From assembly GCF_032586175.1 (NCBI RefSeq), contig NZ_JAWHTE010000010.1:62001-126000 (forward strand): a stretch of 64,000 bases of DNA. Reading direction: 5' to 3'. Of this stretch, positions 7,565-14,262 are shown piece by piece. Made by a program: the position numbers and the translations under genes. Under the pieces are notes generated by a model. The model saw only the letters and a program-made list of their open reading frames with translations. It had not been told where the DNA came from and made no database searches. Source of the DNA: Ovoidimarina sediminis (GTDB taxonomy: Bacteria; Pseudomonadota; Alphaproteobacteria; Rhodobacterales; Rhodobacteraceae). Each line of letters starts with the position of its first letter. Positions within the stretch are counted from its first letter, which is position 1.

Positions 7565-9124
7565 CTATTCGACGATCTGGATGGTCTCCAGATAGTGACC
7601 GGTCCAGGGCCGATAGCCCGTGAAGCCGTCGCTTGCCGCAGTAATTCGAACCGTCTCCACCAACCAGAAATATGGAAGATCTTCTGCGAGGATCGTCTGG
7701 ATCTCACCATAGGCCCTCGCGCGCTCCCCCTGATCGGCAGTGCTACCGGCGGCGGCGAACAGGGCGTCTACCTTTTCGTTGCGATAGGCTGACGCGTTCG
7801 AGAACGGAATGGGACCGATATTGTTCGATACATACATCCGCTTGATCCCGATCTCGGGATCAACCCCGTTGCAGTATGAGATCAGGTTGGTGTCAAAATC
7901 CCGCGCTTTGAAGATTGCGTCGATGGCAGCCGGCCGATCGAGCGGCCGTGATGTCAGCCTGATCCCGACCTTTGCCAGATCCTGCGCCATCAGTTCAGCG
8001 TATTTGCTGAAGGTTGGGAAATGAACCATGTCGATCTCGGCCCGTATGCCGTCAGCACCGGGTTCGAGCCCGGCAGCGTCCAGAGCCGCAGACGCCGACG
8101 CGGGATCATGGCCGAGGGAGGAAAGCGACCCGGCAGCATGCGCCCAGCCGATGGCGCTGGAAAACGGCGCTTCGGCCACGTTGCCACGACCGAAGAGCAC
8201 CTGATCGTTCAGACGCTCGCGGTCGATCCCAAGCGCGATGGCACGGCGCACGTCTGCCGGCTGCAGCAGCTCGCTTTCGAGGTTGAAGGACACGGTCATA
8301 ATGCAGTTCCCGCCGCCGGGTCCGGCCGTTGCGGTCAGCACCTGCCCGGCATCCTCGGCGCGCACGATATTCTGGCCGCCGATGCGGGGGATATAATCCA
8401 CTTCGCCGCGTTCGAATGCCAGAAGCGCGGTTTCGGCATCCTGGATGATGCGAAAAACCACTTTGTCTACATCCGTCGTGTCGCCCTTGAAATAGTCACT
8501 ATTCTTCTCAAGCACCACGCGGTCGCCGGGCGCGTGAGAGACGAAACGATAGGGTCCGGTGCCAACCGGGGACGCGTTCTGTGCCGCCTCGGTCGGATCT
8601 CCTGCCCCCTCGTAAAGGTGTTTGGGCAGGATCGGCGCCTCGGTCACGTCGAACCGGCGCAAGAGCGCGGGATGCGGTGAGGAAAGTCGGAAGACGACCG
8701 TCCTCGGATCGGGCGTCTCGATGGACGAAACCACGCCGCTCAGTCCCGATTTCGTACGGGCGTGATGCTGGAACAGCACTTCTTCGAAGGTAAACTTCAC
8801 ATCCTCGGAGGTAAACGGCGCTCCGTCGTGCCAAGCGGCCTCGGCGAGAGTGAAGGTGTAGGTCGTCCCGTCATCTGAAACGGTCCATGAGGTCGCGAGG
8901 TCTGGAATTGGCTCCAAATTCTCGTCTAGCGCGACGAGACCGTTGAAGATCGAGTCTGCCACTGCATGCACGTGAGCGCCCGTCGTGATCGCTGGATTGA
9001 ACTGGCCGGGATCCGACGGGACGGCGACGATGAACGTGGTTTCGGCAAGCGCAGAGGCACCGAATGCCGCGGACGCAACCGTCCCGAGGATGGTCGACCG
9101 GACGAAGTGACGGAATTGAATCAT
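7565..9124 (-). CDS. Periplasmic substrate-binding protein, NikA/DppA (SBP_bac_5) family
   Basis: This 519-residue protein begins with a signal peptide (cleavage after SALA near residue 27) and has the family-5 layout: PDLATSWTVSDDGTTYTFTL near residue 75, then W-HDGAPFTSEDVKF, and a C-terminal lobe. It is the first gene of the transporter operon and has a strong GGGAGGAAAAA site before its ATG. NikA-type proteins bind nickel as a chelate with small ligands; close relatives bind peptides. The location between hyp genes and a CobW GTPase supports a nickel role, which remains an inference. Confidence 0.85.
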   Translation of the reverse strand: MIQFRHFVRSTILGTVASAAFGASALAETTFIVAVPSDPGQFNPAITTGAHVHAVADSIFNGLVALDENLEPIPDLATSWTVSDDGTTYTFTLAEAAWHDGAPFTSEDVKFTFEEVLFQHHARTKSGLSGVVSSIETPDPRTVVFRLSSPHPALLRRFDVTEAPILPKHLYEGAGDPTEAAQNASPVGTGPYRFVSHAPGDRVVLEKNSDYFKGDTTDVDKVVFRIIQDAETALLAFERGEVDYIPRIGGQNIVRAEDAGQVLTATAGPGGGNCIMTVSFNLESELLQPADVRRAIALGIDRERLNDQVLFGRGNVAEAPFSSAIGWAHAAGSLSSLGHDPASASAALDAAGLEPGADGIRAEIDMVHFPTFSKYAELMAQDLAKVGIRLTSRPLDRPAAIDAIFKARDFDTNLISYCNGVDPEIGIKRMYVSNNIGPIPFSNASAYRNEKVDALFAAAGSTADQGERARAYGEIQTILAEDLPYFWLVETVRITAASDGFTGYRPWTGHYLETIQIVE

Positions 9125-9202
9125 TTTTTCCTCCCAAGACGGGGGAAGGCTAACCCTGGACTTGGAAGTTGAGAAGCGCTTTAGACCCCAGTTGCCCGGA
9201 AA

Positions 9203-10165
9203 TTATGTGCACCGCTCGATATCTTTACGAATTTCTGCTTCAGGCAGGTCGAACCCGATGAAAACGAGCGCCGAAGGGCCAGCGTCATGCAGCGGGACAA
9301 TCTCGGCAACATCGTGCACGACATTTAATAGCCGCGCAGTATCTTCGCCCCGAAATCGGACTATACCTTTAATCCGCAAAATGCGCTCCGCATGACGCAT
9401 GATCCAGAAAGACATAACATCCCGAAAACGGTCCGCGTCGAGCGGTTCCGGCAACGGCACGGCGAATGTCGTGATCCCGTCGGTATGCTTATGCTGAGTA
9501 TCGTCCGGCACCGAGCGCGGCTGTTCGGGTGGGCGGAACATCTCTGCGATATCGATTATGCCGTCCGATACTTCGATCTCAGCAAGGGGATTTCGCGTCG
9601 CCAGTTCCAGCATCGCGCGCGCAACGCTGTCCCTTCCGGCGATGTCCGCCTTAGTCGCCAGAATCCGGTCGGCGAGCGCGATCTGCGCGGCGGCTTCTGG
9701 GAAGCGGCGTAGTTCCGATGCAATGCTGGTCACGGCCGCGACCGTCAGTGTCTGGCGCACGGCGACAAGGGATCGAAGCCGAGGGTCATGAGCCATCCCG
9801 CGCAAGATGCTTCCCGGTTCGGCAAGTCCCGTCGTCTCAATGACACAATGCCGGATTCCGGAGCTCTCGCACCCCACCGCAACTTCGATGAGCGCTGCAG
9901 CCAGATCCTCCTGGACTTCACAACATACACAGCCATTTGGCAGCGTCATAAGGCGTGCCTCGTCCTGGGCGCTGCCGAGGACGGCGCCATCAACATCGAC
10001 CGCACCGAACTCGTTAACCAGCACTGCGGTGCCTTCGCCTTGCGGACTTTGCAGATAGCGATTCAGAAGCGTTGTTTTCCCGGCCCCCAGAAAGCCGGTG
10101 AGGATCGTCACGGGCAGCAAGTCGTCGGGTGGAATTGACTTGTTCATAAGATGATTTTTACCCAT
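9203..10165 (-). CDS. CobW/COG0523-family metal-chaperone GTPase
   Basis: This is a G3E-class GTPase of about 320 residues with a Walker A motif (GFLGAGKTT, about residues 24-32), the metal-binding CXCC motif (GCVCCEV, Cys79/81/82), a guanine-specificity ATKAD motif and a short His stretch (TQHKH). COG0523 proteins deliver Zn, Co or Ni. Here it could stand in for HypB, the nickel-inserting GTPase, which is absent from the window. The start could be 10165 or the ATG at 10147; neither has a clear ribosome site. It is divergent from the cooC-like gene with only about 60 bp between them, so a shared regulatory region is likely. Confidence 0.9.
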   Translation of the reverse strand: MGKNHLMNKSIPPDDLLPVTILTGFLGAGKTTLLNRYLQSPQGEGTAVLVNEFGAVDVDGAVLGSAQDEARLMTLPNGCVCCEVQEDLAAALIEVAVGCESSGIRHCVIETTGLAEPGSILRGMAHDPRLRSLVAVRQTLTVAAVTSIASELRRFPEAAAQIALADRILATKADIAGRDSVARAMLELATRNPLAEIEVSDGIIDIAEMFRPPEQPRSVPDDTQHKHTDGITTFAVPLPEPLDADRFRDVMSFWIMRHAERILRIKGIVRFRGEDTARLLNVVHDVAEIVPLHDAGPSALVFIGFDLPEAEIRKDIERCT

Positions 10166-10225
10166 TCTTTGGCTAAACGGACATTCTCCAATCAGTCGGA
10201 GATCTCACTGCACAAAGAGGATCGC

Positions 10226-11005
10226 ATGAAAATAGCAACTGTTGGCAAGGGCGGATCAGGGAAAACAACGATTGCGGGCACGCTTTCACGCGTTTTTGCC
10301 GAGAATGGACGCAAGATCCTCGCGATCGACGGCGATCCCAACCCCAACCTGGCACTGACCCTCGGTATGAGCCGGGAAGAGGCAGACGCCATCACCTATA
10401 TTCCGGCTTCAATCATGCAGCGGGGCGACGAGGTGGATGGTGTCATACAGATGGTCCCAACCATTCCGCGAGAAGAGATCATGTCGAATTACGCGTCCGC
10501 GGCTGCCAAGGACGTGGACCTGATTGTCATGGGTCAACCGGCGCATGGCACCGCCGGATCGGGATGCATGTGCGCCTCACACCGGGCCGTGCGCGGCCTT
10601 GTCGCCGAACTAACCTCTTTCGGGGAGCACACGGTGACGGACATGGAGGCCGGTCTTGAACATCTCAAACGCGGCACGGCGCGCCATGTGGATATGATGC
10701 TCGTGGTGGCTGAACCCTATTACCGCTCTCTGGAGGCGGCGATGCGGACGGCGGACCTGGCGAAGGAATTGGGCATCCCGCACATCAAGGTCGTCGCTAA
10801 CAAGGTGCGTAACGAAGATGACATGGCCGCGATACAGACATTCTGTGACCAGCATGGAATGGAAATCATCGGCACGGTTCCGCTGGACGACGAGATGGTT
10901 GCCGCCGAACGCAAGGCACAGTCTCCCTACGATTTCGCACCACAGTCCGAGGGCGTCACGGCGATCCGCAGGATCGCGGCGGAAATCGACCTTCTGGCTG
11001 CCTGA
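10226..11005 (+). CDS. CooC-type P-loop ATPase, probable nickel chaperone
   Basis: The protein has 259 residues from the ATG at 10226, which is preceded by AAAGAGG. An upstream in-frame start would add a tail unlike the family. It has the deviant Walker A of the MinD/CooC class (GKGGSGKTT, residues 8-16), IDGDPN, and a CXC motif in GSGCMCASHR (Cys114, Cys116). That motif binds nickel at the CooC dimer interface in carbon monoxide dehydrogenase maturation. No CODH gene is present here. Its place directly upstream of merR and the hydrogenase genes suggests it serves nickel insertion into the hydrogenase, an unusual use of this family. Confidence 0.88.
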   Translation: MKIATVGKGGSGKTTIAGTLSRVFAENGRKILAIDGDPNPNLALTLGMSREEADAITYIPASIMQRGDEVDGVIQMVPTIPREEIMSNYASAAAKDVDLIVMGQPAHGTAGSGCMCASHRAVRGLVAELTSFGEHTVTDMEAGLEHLKRGTARHVDMMLVVAEPYYRSLEAAMRTADLAKELGIPHIKVVANKVRNEDDMAAIQTFCDQHGMEIIGTVPLDDEMVAAERKAQSPYDFAPQSEGVTAIRRIAAEIDLLAA

Positions 11006-11014
11006 GCCAGCATC

Positions 11015-11434
11015 ATGCAGATCGGCGAACTTGCGGCGGATCTGGGTGTATCGACCAAGACCCTGCGCCACTACGAGCGCATTGGCCTCTTGCCTGCCGC
11101 CGTACGGCGTGAGAACGGCTATCGGGATTATCCGCCGAAGGCAGTTGCCCGTGCCAGACAGATCGTTGCCCTGCGCGCGCTGGACCTACCGTTAAACGCT
11201 ATTGCCGACCTGCTCGCGGAAGAGGAAATCGAGTTACGGAAATCGCTGCTGACCCTCCTGGACGAAAAGCGGAGTGCGATGTCGCTTGAGATTTCGATCC
11301 TCCAGGGGAAGCTCGACGAATTGGACATGCGGCTCATCAATCTTCTTCGGACGCCGGACGACCGGCCGAAAAGCTGTATCTGCGCCCTTCTAAACGAAGA
11401 CTGCGCCTGCGAAAAAAAGCTGGACGAAGCTTGA
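11015..11434 (+). CDS. MerR-family metal-responsive regulator
   Basis: The protein has 139 residues: an N-terminal winged helix (MQIGELAADLGVSTKTLRHYERIGLLP), a dimerisation helix, and a C-terminal cysteine cluster with Cys121, Cys123, Cys130 and Cys132. Two paired cysteines at the end of the long helix are how CueR/ZntR-type members hold metal, so a metal effector such as nickel is plausible. Its stop codon overlaps the -35 box of the promoter that leads into the hydrogenase small subunit. MerR proteins activate promoters with an over-long spacer, exactly what is found there, so it very probably controls the hydrogenase operon. Confidence 0.88.
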   Translation: MQIGELAADLGVSTKTLRHYERIGLLPAAVRRENGYRDYPPKAVARARQIVALRALDLPLNAIADLLAEEEIELRKSLLTLLDEKRSAMSLEISILQGKLDELDMRLINLLRTPDDRPKSCICALLNEDCACEKKLDEA

Positions 11435-11461
11435 CCTTGCCCTAAGGGCAATGCCCCATAG
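11431..11461 (+). promoter_or_regulatory. MerR-type promoter/operator of the hydrogenase operon
   Basis: TTGACC (11431-11436) and CCATAG (11456-11461) are separated by 19 bp, the long spacer used by MerR-activated promoters. The spacer holds the perfect inverted repeat TTGCCCTAAGGGCAA (11437-11451). The small-subunit ATG is 30 bp downstream, behind GGGAGG. Confidence 0.7.
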
Positions 11462-11491
11462 TCGTGTCGTCGACAGATCCGGGAGGTTCTC

Positions 11492-12745
11492 ATGGCGACA
11501 GACGGCATCCGCGCTACGGCGCGTCCGGCAACCCGGGAGGGCTATATGCCCCGTTTCGGGCTCGATAAGGGGCCGGTAACCGAGGTTCACGCGTTCTGGC
11601 TTGCAGGCATGAGTTGCGACGGCTGCTCGATCGCGGCGGTGGGCGCGCAGAACCCTACCGTCGAACAGCTCATTACCGGCTCTATCCCCGGCCTGCCGAA
11701 AGTCATATTGCACCATCCCGTGCTGTCCGTGACCGCCGGGAAGGATTTCATGGCGGCGCATCACCTCGCCAAGTCGGGCAAACTTGGCGCCCCTTATGTT
11801 GTCATCCAGGAGGGCTCGGTCGCGGATGAGGATATTGCCGGTGCCTTTGGCGGCTACTGGTCGGGTATGGGTGTCAATCACGAAACTGGCCAGCCGATCC
11901 CGACGGCGCATTGGCTGCGCGACCTCGCCCCCGGCGCAGCGGCAGTGATCGCCGTCGGCACCTGTGCGACCTGGGGCGGCATTCCGGCGGCCACGGGCAA
12001 TGTCACAAACTCGATGTCCGTCATGGACTACCTGGGCAAGGATTATCTCTCGACCCTCGGCCTGCCGCCGATCAACATCCCCGGCTGCGCGCCGCTGGGC
12101 GACAATATCACCGAAACCGTGGCCTCGGTCCTGATGTTTCTCGCGGGAGTAGGCCCACTGCCCGAGTTCGATGAGCTTGGCCGCCCGGCATGGATGTTCC
12201 AGTCGACCGTGCATCGCGGCTGCGTCCGCGCCGGGAACTACGAAGAGGGCAAATTCGCAGACGAGTACGGTCAGAAAGAATGTCTTGTGGAGCTCGGCTG
12301 CTGGGGGCCGGTGGTTCAGTGCAACATGGTCTCGCGTGGGGCAATCGGCCACAACGGCGGCTGCATGAACACCGGTGGTATCTGCATTGGTTGCACCATG
12401 CCGGGGTTCCCGGACGCCTTCGCGCCTTTCTATAAGAAACCGCCTGGTACAATGGTGTCATCGAACCTTTCGCGTGGCGCCGGGTCGTTCATTTCGTATC
12501 TGCGCCGCTTCACGCAACGCAGCCGCAATATGACGACGCGCTGGAAAGAAAGCGGAGAAGTGCCGTCGGGCTGGGCGAATGTCAACGGGAGCCCCGGGCC
12601 AGTCGACAGCGCGGTCAGCTATTTCTACGAAAAGATCAAGCTGGCCGGCACCGAATTCTCACCCGGCTCAGACCGCCAGAAGGCGCTGCAAAAATCGGCC
12701 CGTCGGTTCCTGGACAAGGCACCCGACAAGATGGCGGCGGAATAG
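11492..12745 (+). CDS. [NiFe]-hydrogenase small subunit, group 1h/1l-like
   Basis: The small subunit holds the iron-sulfur relay that carries electrons from the nickel-iron site. The 417 residues include the proximal-cluster motif MSCDGCSIA (Cys42, Cys45), GTCATWGG, PGCAPLGDN, HRGCVRAGNYEEG, GCWGPVVQCN and a final GGICIGCTMPGFPD cluster. There is no twin-arginine signal and no C-terminal membrane helix, so the enzyme should stay on the cytoplasmic side. The sequence resembles the high-affinity group 1h enzymes, but those have Asp where this protein has Cys45, so its proximal cluster is probably the usual four-cysteine type. GGGAGG precedes the start. It leads a long operon controlled by the MerR-type promoter. 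Confidence 0.95.
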   Translation: MATDGIRATARPATREGYMPRFGLDKGPVTEVHAFWLAGMSCDGCSIAAVGAQNPTVEQLITGSIPGLPKVILHHPVLSVTAGKDFMAAHHLAKSGKLGAPYVVIQEGSVADEDIAGAFGGYWSGMGVNHETGQPIPTAHWLRDLAPGAAAVIAVGTCATWGGIPAATGNVTNSMSVMDYLGKDYLSTLGLPPINIPGCAPLGDNITETVASVLMFLAGVGPLPEFDELGRPAWMFQSTVHRGCVRAGNYEEGKFADEYGQKECLVELGCWGPVVQCNMVSRGAIGHNGGCMNTGGICIGCTMPGFPDAFAPFYKKPPGTMVSSNLSRGAGSFISYLRRFTQRSRNMTTRWKESGEVPSGWANVNGSPGPVDSAVSYFYEKIKLAGTEFSPGSDRQKALQKSARRFLDKAPDKMAAE

Positions 12746-12754
12746 GAGGATCTG

Positions 12755-13036
12755 ATGACACTCTGGACACTGGGATTTGTTGTCGGCGTGGTTGTCGTTC
12801 TGGTGGTCGCACTGCTGTTGATTGGAATCCTCATGCAGGCACGACGGATACGCGGGCTGGCAGATGCCGCGGCGGGGATTGTCGCCGAGATCGACGCGAA
12901 TACGCGGTCGGTCTGGGCTTTGAAAAACACAAACGCCGTGGCGGCGGATCTGCTGGAGGGCGCGCGTGCCATCGACACAAACGCGGCGGCCATCGTGAAG
13001 GCCGTGAGCCACGAAGACGAAACGACAGCGGCGTGA
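12755..13036 (+). CDS. Hydrogenase-associated one-span membrane protein 1
   Basis: This is the first of five similar small genes between the hydrogenase subunit genes. It has 93 residues: a strongly hydrophobic helix (about residues 4-27), then QARRIRG as a cytoplasmic anchor, then an alanine-rich helix of about 60 residues with repeated hydrophobic spacing that could form a coiled coil. The positive residues after the helix put the C-terminal part inside the cell, on the same side as the signal-less hydrogenase. A strong AGGAGG lies before the ATG. I know no named family for it. Confidence 0.85.
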   Translation: MTLWTLGFVVGVVVVLVVALLLIGILMQARRIRGLADAAAGIVAEIDANTRSVWALKNTNAVAADLLEGARAIDTNAAAIVKAVSHEDETTAA

Positions 13037-13046
13037 GGAGGGAGAT

Positions 13047-13370
13047 ATGGGACTAATTACCGGAAACGACCCGATCGCAAGCTGGTGGCTGGCGGTCGTC
13101 GTCGTCGTGGTCGTGACGGTCGTAGTCGCGATCTTGCTGCGTGCCATCATTCGCGAGGCCGCCGCAATCGAGGACGGGGTTGCAGTGGTCTGGGCCAACG
13201 GCCAGCGGGTAGCCAACAACACGATCCACATCGCCGCGCTCTACAAGACCCATGAGTTCGTCGAGGGTATCCTGGGTCGGGCGGGCCGGATCGCGGGCAG
13301 CGCCAAGGCGATCGAGGAGCATGCTGAACATTGCGATAGCTGCCCGCGCTGCATCTGGCACAAGGGGTAG
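13047..13370 (+). CDS. Hydrogenase-associated one-span membrane protein 2, with Cys/His tail
   Basis: The second of the five, 107 residues: a membrane helix at about 13-33, a helical cytoplasmic part, and a C-terminus unlike the others with Cys96, Cys99 and Cys102 in spacing C-x2-C-x2-C, flanked by His92, His95 and His105. Such a cluster could hold a metal ion or take part in an iron-sulfur site, so this paralogue may do more than anchor the enzyme. GAGGAGGG precedes the start. It is present only 10 bp after gene 1. Confidence 0.85.
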   Translation: MGLITGNDPIASWWLAVVVVVVVTVVVAILLRAIIREAAAIEDGVAVVWANGQRVANNTIHIAALYKTHEFVEGILGRAGRIAGSAKAIEEHAEHCDSCPRCIWHKG

Positions 13371-13374
13371 GACA

Positions 13375-13671
13375 ATGATCACGCTGCTTACCCTCATCAC
13401 TTGCCTCGCCGCACTCGTCTTTCTTGCAGTCGTCGCACTCGCGCTCGTCCGGATCGTGGCACTTCTAGAAAGCATCGGCGGCAAGGGGGACAGCTATCTT
13501 GCGAAGCTGCGCCTGGGTCTCCGGGCCATCGAGCGGGAGACATCGCATCTCCCGGCCGCCGCCCCGGCGCTCAACCGCGATCTCGGAGCCATCGCCGAGG
13601 GCCTGACTGCGGTCGACGCTACCCTGGGTCGGGCGCACGCCGCCATCGTCGCGCAGGAGGGCCGATCATGA
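13375..13671 (+). CDS. Hydrogenase-associated one-span membrane protein 3
   Basis: The third of the five has 98 residues from the ATG at 13375, 5 bp after gene 2. Longer upstream frames overlap gene 2 and are not needed. It has a membrane helix at about residues 2-26 with Arg26 at its inner end, then a helical region (LRLGLRAIERETSHLP, then LNRDLGAIAEGLTAVD) ending in a charged tail. It has the same plan as its neighbours, with low sequence identity. Its stop overlaps the start of gene 4 (ATGA). Confidence 0.82.
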   Translation: MITLLTLITCLAALVFLAVVALALVRIVALLESIGGKGDSYLAKLRLGLRAIERETSHLPAAAPALNRDLGAIAEGLTAVDATLGRAHAAIVAQEGRS

Positions 13672-13961
13672 CCGGCGTCGCACTTACCATATGGATCGTC
13701 ACACTGCTGATCGTCGTTGTGGTGATCGTCCCCGTAGCACTTTCGCTTCTGAGCCGGGCGCTCAACGCCGCACAGGCCATCGAGCGCTACCTCGCCGACA
13801 TGCTGGAGGCGGGCGTCAAAATCGTGGGCCACACCGAAGCGGTGCCGGCGCTAGACGACACGCTCGCGACAGCCGGGGCCATGGGCCCTGTGGCAGAGGC
13901 CATCGAGGCGAAGACAGGCGCGGTTGCGGCGCTGCTTTCAGAACGCGCGAAGGAGGGCTGA
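13668..13961 (+). CDS. Hydrogenase-associated one-span membrane protein 4
   Basis: The fourth of the five has 97 residues, coupled to gene 3 by a 4-bp overlap, with GGAGGGC ahead of the ATG. The membrane helix spans about residues 6-30. The cytoplasmic part begins SRALNAAQAIERYLADML and continues as an alanine-rich helix with a proline-containing break near the middle (EAVPALDD). It has no cysteine or other obvious cofactor ligand. The role is inferred only from its position and from resemblance to its neighbours. Confidence 0.82.
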   Translation: MTGVALTIWIVTLLIVVVVIVPVALSLLSRALNAAQAIERYLADMLEAGVKIVGHTEAVPALDDTLATAGAMGPVAEAIEAKTGAVAALLSERAKEG

Positions 13962-13964
13962 AGC

Positions 13965-14237
13965 ATGATCGTTCTTCTTGGATGGGTCTCTCTGATCGTC
14001 GTCCTCGTTATCGTTGCGGTCGTCGCGTACCACCTGATCGGCATCTACGTCGCGCTGAAACGCGGAGCTGATCATCTTGAGAAACTCGCCGGAGGCCTGA
14101 CGGCGATCCGCGACAACACCGCCCCCCTGAATGGCCGGGTCGATGACATCAACGTCGGGCTTTCGGGCCTGATAGCACCGCTTCTGGCGGCCAACGGAAA
14201 TCTTGCGGCGATCGTTAAGGTCGCGGGAAGCCGCTAA
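13965..14237 (+). CDS. Hydrogenase-associated one-span membrane protein 5
   Basis: The last of the five, 90 residues: a long hydrophobic helix (about 2-29) containing His23 near its inner end, then LKRGADHLEKLAGGLTAIRDN and a helical tail. The pattern with AIRDNTAPLNGRVDDINVGL resembles the helical repeat seen in gene 3, supporting common ancestry of the set. It starts 3 bp after gene 4 and ends 25 bp before the large-subunit gene, so all five should be made together with the two catalytic subunits. Confidence 0.82.
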   Translation: MIVLLGWVSLIVVLVIVAVVAYHLIGIYVALKRGADHLEKLAGGLTAIRDNTAPLNGRVDDINVGLSGLIAPLLAANGNLAAIVKVAGSR

Positions 14238-14262
14238 GGGACTACGGGGAAGGAACCGCCGC

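Noticed and set aside
6551..7792. A 413-codon open frame on the plus strand
   Set aside because: It is antisense to the NikB-like permease and binding-protein genes, which have clear motifs and ribosome sites.
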